NCBI GenBank assembly: GCA_013054445.1
Contig: JAAMPI010000814.1
Span: 1 to 25,141 of the forward strand
Origin: Cudoniella acicularis
Lineage: Eukaryota; Ascomycota; Leotiomycetes; Helotiales; Helotiaceae
Length of the DNA: 25,141 nucleotides
Direction of reading: 5' to 3'
Positions 1 to 11,298 of the stretch are shown in pieces. The position numbers and the translations under genes were made by a program. Below the pieces are notes generated by a model. That model saw only the letters and a program-made list of their open reading frames with translations. It ran no database searches and was not told the origin of the DNA. How positions within the stretch are numbered: position 1 is the first letter of the stretch; every line of letters starts with the position of its first letter.

Positions 1-560
1 AGGTCTGTGACACTCTTTAACACGTTAACTGTTTATCTCTCTACTATCCCTTACCGGCTAGTAAGAGTCCTACGACATTACATGTTATAGCGTACGCAAG
101 TAGTATAAATCAAGTAGTACTCTCTGTTCTTAGAATTATCGACGAAGAAGGGAAGAAGCTAGATATAGGAAGGACAGCTGTCTTAAGGGAGCGTAGCTCC
201 TAGACTAGTCCTAGAACAGACTAGCTCGGAACCTCCGAACATATAACTCGAACTAGATCTGTTATATCACCCCCCCTTTTTAGAAGCTTGTCCTTAAGCG
301 ACTTTTATACTACCTCTACTTCTCGTATAGCTAACTCTAGCGAATTATATTCTTTTAACCTTATAGTTATATATACTTTTAAAGTTTAAAACTCTATATT
401 TATATATTATTTTAAAGTTTAAAACTTTATAATTATATATTTATTTTTAAAGTTTAAAACCTTATAGTACGCCGACTTAGCACTGTCCTTACTGTTATAC
501 TAGATACTATCGACTTTAGGGAGAGATGGATTACGAGAGTCGTCACGAGATAGACAAATC
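1..560. repeat. TA-rich RIP-like tract, degenerate repeat DNA
   Basis: The stretch is dense in TA steps (ctagta, tataac, ttaaag) and has no open frame of note on either strand. The composition resembles the mutated flanks at 19300-19950 and 24400-24800. In Pezizomycotina, repeats mutated by RIP lose CpA/TpG and gain TpA, so I read this as an old mutated repeat. I cannot name the element; no transposase motif is visible. Confidence 0.5.
361..460. repeat. AT-rich imperfect tandem repeat, about 3 units of 32-35 bp
   Basis: Three consecutive units (361-392, 393-425, 426-460) each end in the same core AAAGTTTAAAAC, preceded by a TATA-rich spacer of slightly different length. The core is close to palindromic (TTTAAA-GTTTAAA). 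No coding function is seen. Confidence 0.65.
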
Positions 561-1400
561 TAGGATCTGGATTGGATCCTGGTGACCTAAAATAGCAAAG
601 CCATATCGACTGGAAGGACCAGGTTTTTCTTCTTTTTATAATTGTTCCCTAGAATAAGGAGAGTAATCTCACTATTAGTTTTGAGGACAGTGTGAAGGGT
701 TTTCCACCGCGTTTGCTGCTTCTACAACAGGAGGAAGAGTATTTGGACCTATGTCTCTTAAATAGTTATTGTCTCTATTTCGGGGTCCCCCGACGCGCTG
801 TCTATCAACCAGAGTCACAGGGAAGCATTCGAGCCAGCTTTGAGAGCGATGGAGGAGGATTGTTGGAAGAGATTACTTAGAACACTGATATCTTGTTTCG
901 GAGCGTAAAGGCCGACGGATATGTGGTGGTATGTTGCACACCTGGGATCTGAGCAGGATCCAGGGTGCAAGTCTCAATTCGACGCAGGCTCGATGTTTTG
1001 GAAATTTGCTCTGCTAGTCGCCAGACTATAAAATGTTGTTTCTCTGCTAACGTTGCATAATTTTCCACATCCGCCACGTCGAAGTCGCATAAAAACACTT
1101 AAAAGTTATCAAATAACGGTTAGGTTGAAAGAATACTGATACAGCTGGATATAGCAAGGCTCAATCTATTTTACTTGGAGTGAACTTTCGCAGTAGTGGA
1201 GTGTTTATTATCTGAAGTGTTGTGGGGGAGACGCTGGCGTCACAGACCTATTCGGGTCCGTGGCATTTAATGGTTGAATGAAAAGTGGGTCAATAACTGT
1301 TCATTATATGATAGCATACATCCTTTCTTTTCCATCTCATCTCCGCTATTCACCCCTTTCCTAAAAAGAATTGTTACACATCACAGGGGCAAAAGCAAAA
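561..1400. other. Gene-free interval downstream of the 5S gene
   Basis: The open frames here are under 75 codons, mostly without ATG starts, and none resembles a known protein. Composition is more balanced from about 700 onward than in the preceding TA-rich tract. I see no promoter or RNA gene that can be supported. Confidence 0.4.
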
Positions 1401-1519
1401 ACATACAACAGCAGGTATTCGCTGGTGGTCACCCACCCAACTACTAATCTGCCGATCTGAGGCTTGTGTATGGCAGAGCGGACGGGATGCCCATTTCTCC
1501 TCAGTCTATGGTCGTATGT
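1401..1519 (-). rRNA. 5S ribosomal RNA gene (119 nt)
   Basis: Read on the minus strand, the segment begins ACATACGACCATAG and ends CTGTTGTATGT, and its two ends pair to form helix I (ACATACGAC with GTTGTATGT, one G-U pair). The internal pol III control region TTAGTAGTTGGGTGGGTGACC, followed by CACCAGCGAAT, matches the fungal 5S consensus almost exactly. A T-run lies directly after the 3' end (plus strand 1397-1400 is aaaa), as expected for pol III termination. The 5' half differs from the Neurospora-type sequence, but helix arms CTGAGG and CCTCAG remain complementary, so the gene is probably functional. Dispersed single 5S genes are normal in Pezizomycotina. Confidence 0.95.
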
Positions 1520-2497
1520 GATAGCTAAAATCATTATTGAAAGTAATATCACAAAAAATTCCGCTGCCGGTTTTCAGCAACGTTTACCAATCGGAGAGTA
1601 GAGAAGCTGCTGCCCTACTCCATAAAACAATCAGTGATCAGTGCAGGTACGACTGGCTGGAAGCCAGGCCCCACCGAGAAGACAGTCTCACTGATGAGTT
1701 TCGTCACCAAAATTCTGCGATTTCAATTCTGCGTTAGTCAATGGAGGTTTTAGCTCCCACACCTCGTCGCCTGCCATATTTTTGCACACAGGTCGCAACT
1801 TCAACATTATCATGGCGAAAGGCCGAGATTTAAATTTGTGGATGCAGAAGGCCTGACGGTGTATACTAATGCGTCGCGATATCGCAAATGGAGACATTGT
1901 TCAAGACTTCCTCGACGACTCGCATAAATCCTATGCCCCTGGACGAACGGGACGTTTGCCACTTTGCAACACCGGGGTTTTTAGAAGTTTGAATTCCCCA
2001 GTCTGTAGTCGTATATGGTATAGTTAAGTATTATCAAGACCTATGTCAGGGTGGCTTACTACTCACGAACTAGAGGTCTCTCCTTGTCACAATGCCACGT
2101 GAAAGATTGTGGACGGTGCAGAAATTTGAGGAGTTAAAATCGAAGAGGGTACCACGGAAAGTAGAGAATATTGCGAAAAAGAGAGAGGGGTCTAAAAGAG
2201 AACTGCTAGAGCTTATATGACTTGAAATCGAAGAGAGGAGTCATGCTAGAACACAATGGACTGCATTCTGCATTTGCATCTCAAACCTATCATATTCCCC
2301 TACACCGTAAGATTGCTCTGAAATGTGTGGAAGTTCCTATACATGATGGTGCGACTCGGGCTTTGACTTTCGCTACTAAATTGTGACTTCTTCTACCCAA
2401 CTCTTGCTCAACAGGTAAAAAATTGGGTCGTCAACAGTTTTAACCTCCACCCACTCTAACCAACACCCAATCGCAAAGAATTTCGTGATTTCTCTTC
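1520..2497. other. Intergenic region between the 5S gene and the STAND-like gene
   Basis: No coding region can be supported; the open frames are under 70 codons and show no family features. The region contains a short 5S-like fragment (1995-2016). Its right end is the 3' flank of the minus-strand gene that stops at 2498. Confidence 0.4.
1995..2016 (-). repeat. Possible fragment of the 5' end of a 5S gene
   Basis: On the minus strand this reads ATATACGACTACAGACTGGGGA, against ACATACGACCATAGACTGAGGA at the start of the full 5S gene, with 4 mismatches. About 10 nt of upstream flank is also similar (AACTAT versus AGCTAT). It then diverges completely. It is probably a decayed partial 5S copy, but the match is short enough that chance is possible. 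Confidence 0.35.
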
Positions 2498-4730
2498 TTA
2501 GCCATCATCACTTGGCAAGTACTTTATCGTTTCCGACGATGTTACAAAAGTCGACATCTTCATATGGTCAATATGGCCTTCCGCAAGGGAAACCTGTTTC
2601 CAGAGCCGAGGGTCTTTCTCCACTCTATCTGAAATCCTCAAGCTTCGGCCCGCGAACGTGATAAGAACTTTCAAAGATCTCATCTGGGTATCGTCCATCC
2701 CCTTTGCTAGCTGCTCCAACATGGAAATGAACAATAAAAGTTCCGAAGTCCATGGCTCCTGCTCATACCAAGCGAGGCCATCTAGGACGCAAAACACTTG
2801 CGTATATGATGGCAACTGAAGGACAAGACGCTCGAACAGCTCGCACAATGCATTGAGATCTTGATTTTCACAAGCAGTGATGAAGTCCTTCGATAAAAAG
2901 TTCAGCATTGGTTTTGGCAGCTTGTCGTTGAGCAAAAGCTGGGTGATCATGCTTCTGATCAATCCACTGGGTCCACAGTTTCTGCCCTCCTCATCGGCAT
3001 ACAATCCGCCAAAGAAAAACAAAACTATACAACGAGGGCTATTGATGAGACTAGAGACAAAGGTCGATCCGAATATCGATAAGGATGTAACTGGCTTGAT
3101 TAAATTGTTGGGGAAAGAACCCTCCACCAGTAGGATAGAAGATTGGTGTTCTGAAATCCAGGAAGTGAATTCGTCCATCTTGAGCAGCCAGTTCGCTCTT
3201 CCCATGTTCTTGGCGTCGAATGAACTGGCTTGTCTGAAGACATAATCTAAATCATTCCAAGATTCATGCGGCGAAACGGCAAGAATGCCCATCAACTCCA
3301 ATTGTGTAATGATGGGAAGTGATGCATCCTCAGGCTTTGTGTGGGGTTGCATGCGTTGCATTTTGTTTCGGTGACTGGAGTAATTGTTTTCTGTGCCGTT
3401 GATCATTAACCCTGGTACCCATGAGAAGCATGGGTTGGATATAAATAGAGACATACCATGCTGAAGCAGGCCCTTCTCTTCTAGTAGATTCTCAATTTCA
3501 ATCTCTTTTTCTCTGATGATTTCCTGCATCTGGTGGAAGATGATTGTCTGTGCTTGTGCCCCTTTATCTTGAACTTGTAACCAATTATCTAGTTTAGCAG
3601 ATATACTACTAAATTCCACCTTCACCGCCCCAATGATGAAATCCTGGACGTTTTCAAACTTAGACTCGAAGCCTCCAACCTGGCTACTAAGAGCGACGAG
3701 TCTTCTATTTGATTCGGCGCCGTACTTTTCGGCAGCAGCACTATGCGATGCAATCTTTCCCATCATCCTAGCCTTCATATTTCTTATATGTGCCTTGAAT
3801 CTTGTGATGCATTTAGTCCAGCGCGACAAAATGTCTTCGATTTTCATGGTTTCTTGCTTTCGGAGGGTAAGGAAACTTAAAGTCTTTCGGTACCCTGTGA
3901 AAGGAAAATAAAAGAAGTTAGTGGTCGAAGATGAAAATCATAAAGGAAGTTCAAGCGGAAATGTACAAACATGGTTCTTTTCCCAGCAATACTTCAACCA
4001 AATCTGGAAGTTGCACGGCAACATTGCTGTAGAATGCCCTTTGCAACTCAAGATCCCTGGGCTCCGGGTCCAAGGATCTGCAAGCTACATTGATTATAAT
4101 GATGTCCTCGGGAAGGGTTTCAAGAATTTCTAGGATTCTCTCCCTGTTCTCTACTCTTCTTTTAATTGACTGCGGCAATATAACTCATCAGATCATTTCA
4201 ATTATTAAGAGACCCAGTTGTGACATTACCTCGAAGATTAAACCAAGAACCCCCTTGATGACCCCGAGTCCGTACTCTTCTGGTATCAGATCTATCCCGC
4301 TTGAAATAAGATCAATTCCACCCATAGCTGCTCTTCCGAGATGCATTTGAGAGTCATACTCCCCCTTGGCTTGGCTGAGCTGGTCAAAGACCGTTTCCCA
4401 TGGACAATTATAGAATTTAGGTTCACCTTGAGGCGCATCAAAATCGTGGGTGGCTAAGATTTTCTCGAGATTTCTAATTGTTTAGTTCTTGAAAGATTAT
4501 TTGATGGAATTGGAATCTTACTCAATTGCTACTTGCGGGTTGGGTTTATATTTCTTTTCATCTGCATCCCACTGACTCTCAACCCCAAGAGCATCGTGAA
4601 TCTCGCGGCCTCGCTCCGAAAACCATTCTTTCGCGACCTCAGGATTCAGATTGGTTCCATTTTTATCTTTGTTCCCCTTTTCGCCTCTAGAGAAGAAGTA
4701 AGAAGTACGTTTCTTCTTTTCGGAGTTCAT
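2498..4730 (-). CDS. Fungal STAND-like protein with degenerate P-loop
   Basis: Spliced model: exons 4730-4522, 4473-4230, 4169-3971, 3894-3457 and 3390-2498, giving about 660 aa. Introns are 48, 60, 76 and 66 nt; the last preserves frame (GTATGT...CACAG) and could be retained. The N-terminal third is helical (motifs LIPEEYGLGVIKG, ENRERILEILE), a region shared by many uncharacterised fungal proteins and tentatively related to DUF7708-type STAND N-domains. A short coiled coil follows (about residues 343-361). The C-terminal half has the family pattern DLDYVFRQ, FTSWI, then LLVEGSFPN where a Walker A loop would sit (about 450), without GK[ST], and CVLDGL as a Walker B-like strand (about 566). 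ATP binding is therefore doubtful. Known relatives are intracellular and of unknown function, some linked to non-self recognition. The start is the first in-frame ATG; an upstream exon is possible. Confidence 0.75.
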
Positions 4731-5703
4731 CTTGCGTGTTCGTTGTTCTCCATTGCTATTGCTATTCCAGGTTGCGAAGTTGAGATGGGGCCACACTTTT
4801 CGACTCTCCTACCCATGATCGTTCTCCGGGGGTCAACGAATGGCGTGCAGGGCAGCATTCAGCTCTTTCACCAGCTGCCGGAGATCCCGAGGGGCTTGTA
4901 TTCTCTGGGAAACCCTTATTGCTGCGACACGCTTCCAGGATGTAGAGGAGGGTGGCACAGCATGGGAGGAGTCACAGAAAACCACAACTTATGAGGCTCT
5001 TCAAAATGTAATTTAATGCTGCCACGAGATATAAGATTTCTAGCCTGTAAAAATTACTTATAACAGATAAGGTTATTTTCATCTTACAAGCTCTTTAAAT
5101 TTATGGATAACCAACAAATGCGAACGAAATATTTCTCGTAATTATCCTATGTAATTCGATTTCTCAGCTGTGGGCTACTTTTTTCTCCGCCTCTGAGCTT
5201 GCTTACTGGTGCAGTCAATAATTCGCGCGGCATTCTATAGAATGACAGATTATTGGCTACTGATGATATATTGTTAGCCATCTCTTCCCGCGGATGCAGC
5301 CTCATTCCGAACAAGAGTGCAATTGGTAGGTTTCCCATACATAAAACATCAAGTCAGCAGCCCTCTGTCCAAAAAGAAGGGATGTGGGATAAGGCTGTAC
5401 AGGTAGTGTAACATTCGCCTATAGTTCCTTCTTGCGGCTGTTAGATTGGTTGTTTTGATTTTGGCCCCCATACAGAGAGCGACAGGAAATCTTTCATCTA
5501 CAGTGATCAGGCTGTGCATTCCAAGTACACTTCTTTCAATTCCTATTCTTGAACAATCTCCTTTCTACTCACTAGCTTGTGCCGGTCCGACCATTTTCCC
5601 AGTAACTCTGTCAATTTGAAGGGATTGTGCGCCTGCGGCTTTCCAACGTCGCCTTTCAAGACACCGGGCCTGCCAACTGTGTCTTCACAAAAAACTCGCC
5701 ACC
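4731..5703. promoter_or_regulatory. Divergent upstream region of the STAND-like and AAA ATPase genes
   Basis: Nearly 1 kb separates the two divergent starts. The plus-strand open frame across 4533-4994 is the complement of exon 1 of the STAND-like gene and has no family features. The frame at 5147-5338 (minus) also lacks support. The part before 5704 is pyrimidine-rich, typical of fungal 5' leaders. No TATA box is convincing. Confidence 0.45.
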
Positions 5704-8700
5704 ATGAATGAGGAAATCTCCATCCAGCAGAAAACAGGAGTTGTCTTGGAGACTGTTGAAATTCATGAGAAAGTTACTCGTCATTCGGAGCCGGTTTCAG
5801 AACTGGTGACGGATTCACCAGCCGAAGAAGATACGGAGAAACCAATTCCAGAATCTATCCAAGAAAGCTCAGATCCCACAGCTATTGGAGCCAAACCCGG
5901 ACTGGATTATACACCAGATGGTGCTGTCCGAAAGGAAGTCAAAGTTAAGAGCCAGTCCGGAGGCATTGATGGCAAGCAAGGAGAAAACGATAACGCGGCT
6001 GAGGAAGCAGGCTTGAAGATGTCAACGCCAGCCGACGATGAAGCTATACGCAGGGAGATTAGAAGACCTGTGAACTTGGGAGTTCGATTCTATAGCTACT
6101 CGGGATTTATGAACCGTGTTGACAATGACGGGTGGGATTACACTATTGAGGTGCTTATGGCTAAGCCAGGATGGGTTGATGATGTTATAGAAGAGATGAA
6201 AAGACAAGAATTTCCCGCGCACCGGGTCAAATATCCAGTACTCCTCAGATAGCATCGGAGTCTGAGAATCTGGGGGAGAATCTTCGGATCTACCGCGTCA
6301 GAATCCGTTCTAAGGAAATTCTTCGCCACCTCTGGGAGCTTGGCGACTGGGATGAAGGACTGGATTTTGCAGGTGATGTCAAAAATTTGGATGATGAGAT
6401 CATCTTCAGTCGCCCATTCCGGGCTTTAGCTTCTTTCCAGGAAGACATGAAGCGAAAGGTGGAAGAAATGGAAACCACAGCGTCCAAAATCTCCCTTGAA
6501 GGCGGCCAATTAGCCATTACCCAGCCTGCGTCTCACCAGGGACAGCGGGATAATGAGATTCTACAAGCTTCAAATATCGACAATCTAAATTTGCCCGCTA
6601 CTGCCTCAGCATCTAACAAATTCTCCGCTGCCATGGTCGGTCTTCAAGAGATGAAATGCTACGTCAAGTTCGTCGATGAAAAGATACTCCCCCTCTGGAG
6701 CCAGTTCGAAAAAGTTGACAAACACACACCTCGAAAGGTCACCTATGAGGAAATTTCGATTATCTTCAGAACAGGGGATTTGGTTTACGTTCCTTCGCCT
6801 CCTACAAACGCAAATTCTCTACATCGTTCAGCTGTACAGAATGTCTTCTGTATGGGCTGCTGTGTTCCCGGAGACACTCCGCATAAACTCAAGGGCGAAA
6901 CTTGGAATTTAGGTGGAGATCACAAGATTAAAGTGCTTTTATTCTGCGTCGACTATGAAGGTGAGAAATTCAGGGCTATCTGGGACGAGGTGAGGTTTAA
7001 GCATTTCGAAGGAGAGCGAGAGATAACCTCCTTGGAATGCTACCCACTGAGATTTCATAAGAGTTATGAAGCACTCCTAAACCATCAAATTGAAACAGGT
7101 ACTCGTTTTAAGTCTTTTGTTGAAGGCACTGTTAAGCACTATTACTACTCTGGCTGGACAATGGCAACTGGGATGTTTCAAAAAGAAGGAGAAACGCCCC
7201 CTGACGACCTCGAACACATTGACAGTGAAGTTATCATAGACATGAAGGAAGCAGCTTCACACATGACCGAATACCGGCCTCTTGAAGACCCAGTCTGGGA
7301 CTACGCTGGATGGCAAACGCGCGATGAGGTATTGCCTTTCAGGATTTGGCAAGGGAACGGGTCCCAATTTCACGCGAAACCTGTCCCTTTGGTAACTCGC
7401 GAAGATCCCATTTATGGTCAGGATCAGAAGAGACTATTCAAAGATCGAGAGTGGGACCACAATGATTTTACCTTCTCTCCACAGACTTGGACCGACCAAG
7501 ACCTTGCAATATTACCTAAAAGGCTACTTGGGTATGTTGTACGTGAGAGGAAGTTCGCACGATTAGATGTGAAGAGCTTCGATATGATGAAAGACGAAGA
7601 CCAAATAACTTTAGAAAATATCCAAATGAAGAAGGAACACAGGACCATAATCCGGTCTACGATAATGTCGCACTTTCAGAAAAAGGAGAGGGAGAAGACC
7701 AGCGATGTACCAATATACAATCCCGACGTAATTCGAGGAAAGGGAAAAGGCGTCGTCATACTCCTTCATGGTGCCCCGGGTGTTGGAAAGACTGCAACGG
7801 CGGAGGCAGTGGCGCTCGAGAATAGGAAGCCACTCTTCCCAATCACCTGTGGAGACTTAGGTACCTCGGCTGAAGACGTTGAGAAAAGACTCAAGGATAT
7901 TTTTCGATATGCTCACATGTGGGACTGCATTTTACTCCTCGACGAGGCTGACGTCTTCCTCACCCAGCGAGATAGGACGGATGTTGAGCGTAACGCTCTT
8001 GTCTCAGGTACGCTTACACTCTAATTGTCATTTTTTCTTATGTCCCAGAGTCTAACTCTCTTCCCAGTGTTCCTCAGAGTCCTAGAGTATTACAGCGGGA
8101 TACTCTTCCTAACCACGAATAGAGTGGGTGCCCTGGACGAAGCGTTCCGATCCCGCGTGCATATCAGCCTTTATTATCGAGATTTGACCTGCGACGACAC
8201 CGTTGCAATTTTGAAGACCAACTTGGCCCGGCTACCAAGAGCTGATAAGCTAGACAAAGGCACCACTCCTGGGAATGCGCACATCCAGGTCATGGACAAT
8301 CAGATAGAGAATTTCGTCAAAAATGAGTTCCGTAAGCATGCAAAGGCCCATAAGAAGGGACCTTGGAATGGAAGACAGATCCGCAATGCTGTTCAGATTG
8401 CTACGTGTCTCGCATTTTTTGAAAATCAAAGCAGTGGTAACAGTCTCCCGGCTGTTCTGACGGCCGAGCACTTTAGAACTGTCGCAGAAACAACCGCGGA
8501 ATTCGATCGTTACCTCAAGAAGACCAGGCGTGCTGATGAGTCTAAAATTGCTCACATGCAGGGTGACCGCTATGATGAAGCCGAAAACGTGGATGAGGCA
8601 GTCCAGTATCACGGCTTTACTGGACGCAAAGACCTTGGTCCGAATACCTTGGGAAGAAAGTTTAAACAATCAACAGAATCTCAAGAGTCAACAGCGGGGG

Positions 8701-9350
8701 CTGCCAGAGCGTTGAGGACCAGTGTCCGTTCTGTCAAAGCTTTACCCTCCGAGGATGAAGAGGACCAAAGCGATTACTACAACTCCAGTGGGCGGAACAC
8801 TAGAGAGTATCCATCCAACATTGACGACGCCGAAAGTGTGGAGGATTATGACGAGGACGAGCATGAGATGAGCTTGAATGGGCCATCCGCTGGCCGTAGT
8901 TCCGAGAGAGGAGATAGCGCCAGAAAATCAATGTATCGCTCAGGAATGCAGGTTCAACGAGGCGGCCAAGCCGACAACACTTTTGATATGGAACATCCCT
9001 ATCAGGAAGACGAACATTTCCAGGACTGGAACGAAAATGAAGAGATGATGGTACAAGATTCTCGTCATGGCTCTGGCAATCTACCGAAATTGAGCAGGGG
9101 ACGAGGTTATTCATGGGATTCCAAAAACTCCACTCCTCTCTCTCGTGGTAGATCAAAGTTATATGGTAAGAATACCACGCCTTCTAGAGCTCAGAATACG
9201 GAGAGGAAGCTAGAACAACGCAAATACGAGTCAACCAATCCGGAAACACGTGGAACTCCAACGGTAAGCACTAGTTCTAGTTGGACATTCAATATGCTAA
9301 TGAGAGGAAAGAAAAGCGGGCGTCTAGGAAGGAATGAGCGAGACTTTTAA
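5704..9350 (+). CDS. AAA+ ATPase with DUF7025 domain
   Basis: The start ATG lies in an excellent context (CGCCACCATGA). The protein is about 1170 aa. Order: acidic low-complexity N-terminus; DUF7025 (motifs FRTGDLVYVPS, EITSLECYPLRFHKS); AAA+ core with Walker A GAPGVGKT (7770-7793), Walker B ILLLDEAD (DE at 7941-7946), sensor-1 region FLTTN (about 8112-8120) and arginine-bearing SRVH; an AAA lid; and a long acidic/basic disordered tail. One intron is clear: 8008-8067, GTACGC...CCCAG with a CTAAC branch site, joining NALVS to VFLRVLEYYSG as in the family. A second junction is needed near 6150-6250, because the first segment (frame of 5704) stops at 6252 while the next is open in another frame. 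An intron ending at 6248 (donor 6151, 6175 or 6184) would fix it, but a frameshift cannot be excluded. The biological substrate of these fungal ATPases is unknown. Confidence 0.88.
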
Positions 9351-9385
9351 CTGTTTCGGCGGGATAAATAATGACACTGAAAGTT

Positions 9386-9411
9386 GGGGGGCGGGAAGGG
9401 GGGAGAGGGGG
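9386..9411 (+). promoter_or_regulatory. G-quadruplex motif in the 3' region of the AAA ATPase gene
   Basis: Four G-runs of 6, 3, 6 and 5 are separated by loops of 1, 2 and 3 nt, which satisfies the usual G3+N1-7 rule. The motif lies on the coding strand, 36 bases after the stop codon and just before a consensus poly(A) signal, so it could form in the mRNA 3' UTR. A role in 3' end formation or stability is inference. Confidence 0.6.
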
Positions 9412-9415
9412 CAGG

Positions 9416-9421
9416 AATAAA
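9416..9421 (+). terminator. Poly(A) signal of the AAA ATPase gene
   Basis: A consensus AATAAA lies 66 nt after the stop codon and only 5 nt after the G-run cluster. The 250 bases that follow, up to the convergent gene ending at 9678, hold no further coding signal. Confidence 0.6.
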
Positions 9422-9677
9422 ACAATAGCTAGGAGTTCTGCTTTTAATCTTGCTACTTACCATCTGAAGCAAATATGGATTACTTTTAGTTCTATTACCT
9501 TTTCACTCCCTCGTGCCATATGCTGATTTCTCACGCGCTCTGAAGTAGCATATATTTCGCAAGAAAATTGGAGGACCATTACGCAGGTTTGTTGAAACGT
9601 GGGGATTTCATATAATTTTCTTCTATAAATTTCCCAAAAATGCACCATAATTTTGAAACATCAACCAAGTGGAGACT

Positions 9678-10581
9678 TCACAAAGTTCCATTGGCGTTTA
9701 TATATCTATGACTTTCCGCGAAATCATAAAGCTGTTGGTAATTCCTGCATGTGTGCGAAACATTCCACTCATCTGCAAGTCCTGTCTTGGTTTTCTTCCA
9801 TTGGACAGCTGGTTCTAGAGCCATGTCCCCGTGACACATCACCGCTTGCCGGAGATAGTCGAAACAGTGCATCAAGTGCTCAACTGGATGTTCATCATTC
9901 TGGCCTGGTTCTGCTAAATCTGATCTCGAATTTGATTTTTTAGACATGCTTTCAAAAGCAGCTTTGAGGCCGGCCTTTGAACGGTTATTTTATCAGTATA
10001 TCTTGAAAAAACATAGAGTGCAGGAAGGGGCGCGTACAATGCAATGCAGCTGGTGGAACATCGAGATACAATAGACTTCCTTCTCGGGAGTGGAAGTATC
10101 ATCGGGTACTGGCTCGACAGGAACTTCCACAAAACCTCTACCATCTGTGGAATCAATGTCAAATGTCGATCAAGTTTTTTGGAGTAAGGAAAACATACTT
10201 GGCAACATATTATTCCATGGGTCATCGTTTTTCAAAGAACTCCCAGGTAGCTCAAAGTTCATATCGGGTTTGAAGACTACGGCTTGATTGTAGGGAACTG
10301 TTTGTTTGTAAGTACAAGGTTGTAGTTATGGGTTTTTGGCAAGACTAACGGCCAAAATAAGTTGTAGATACTTCCTCATCCTGCTTTGATGAGAATGTAC
10401 TAATCCATGCTGCCAAGAACGCAGCGATTGTTAGAAGATACAGGATGGCGAGTCCGAAAAATGCACTTCGATAAGTGCGATCGTTTTCCGGCCTCGGCGT
10501 TGGCGATTTTTCCTGCACCGGCAATTGAAATTCTAGAGAGTCTTCGTCGCTGATTGGCCGGTATCTGGTCTTAGAATTCAT
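9678..10581 (-). CDS. UstYa-family (DUF3328) oxidase-like protein
   Basis: Spliced model: exons 10581-10350, 10297-10199, 10144-10038 and 9974-9678, giving 244 aa, a usual length for the family. Introns are 52, 54, 54 and... more precisely three introns of 52, 54 and 63 nt. The start ATG has a good context (TACCATGA). A cytosolic N-tail is followed by one transmembrane segment (FFGLAILYLLTIAAFLAAWI). The lumenal part carries both hallmark HxxHC motifs: HQLHC at 10055-10041 and HLMHC at 9878-9864, the latter followed by FDYLRQAVMC and later SHTCRNY. UstYa/UstYb-type proteins act in oxidative cyclisation of fungal ribosomal peptides such as ustiloxin, and the HxxHC motifs are needed for activity. 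No precursor peptide with Kex2-spaced repeats was found nearby, so the substrate is unknown and cluster membership unproven. Confidence 0.9.
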
Positions 10582-11298
10582 GGTAGACTCTATAAACCAA
10601 TTCCCGAATATGGCGTTCTTGCGGTCGTCGAATAACGTTAGACACAGGCGGAGGTGGGAAAATATTGGGTGAAATGAATCCGTGTATATAGAACCCAAAA
10701 CGAGTGAGGCCATGACCGTGAATCAGAAGACATTAAAAGTATAATCCACGCGAGGCAATTAATGCAATGGGAGATTGGCAGTATTGAGACAAGAGTCGTG
10801 TTCGGGCTGGGCATCGGATAGAACAAGGGTACCTAGTTGACTCATGAATAGAAAGTTTTGGCTGAGGACATATCAAGTTCACCAAAAGACTTACTGGTGG
10901 TCGCAAATAGAGGCAGTCTTATCCCAAAACATTACGATCGGTCTGGTGCCGGTAAGCTGTAATTGTCCGTATTCGAACTCAAGCTGAAAGCGATAGTCAC
11001 TTGAAAACACCTCACTCGTACGATCATCATTCGTATTTTGATAAGAATTTGGGCGAAACCTCAAAGAAAATTAGGCATATGGTTTGATCTGAAATTTCAA
11101 GTTGTAAGGAAGGGTGCAAGGATCTTGGTGGGTGAAGAAAGTTACCCTCTTTCCCCCTTTTCTCTAAACGAGAGAAGAGCTTCACTTAATCCCAAGTCAC
11201 ACAAATATCACAATCTTATCAGAATCGCATTGAATTTCGGAATTAGATAGGCTACGGTAGATGCCAATATTAGTTGCAACCATAGACTGCCCTCCCCT
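10582..11298. promoter_or_regulatory. Interval between the UstYa-like gene and the NLP gene
   Basis: It holds the upstream region of the UstYa-like gene and the 3' flank of the NLP-family gene, both on the minus strand. The small open frames here (for example 10638-10826 and 11038-11250) have no family features or splice support. Confidence 0.45.

Noticed and set aside
692..880. Possible transposase C-terminal remnant
   Set aside because: The frame starts with GTG and no DDE or other transposase motif could be recognised on any frame; resemblance was only impressionistic.
4533..4994. Plus-strand 153-codon frame
   Set aside because: Antisense to exon 1 of the STAND-like gene, whose splicing and family pattern are convincing.
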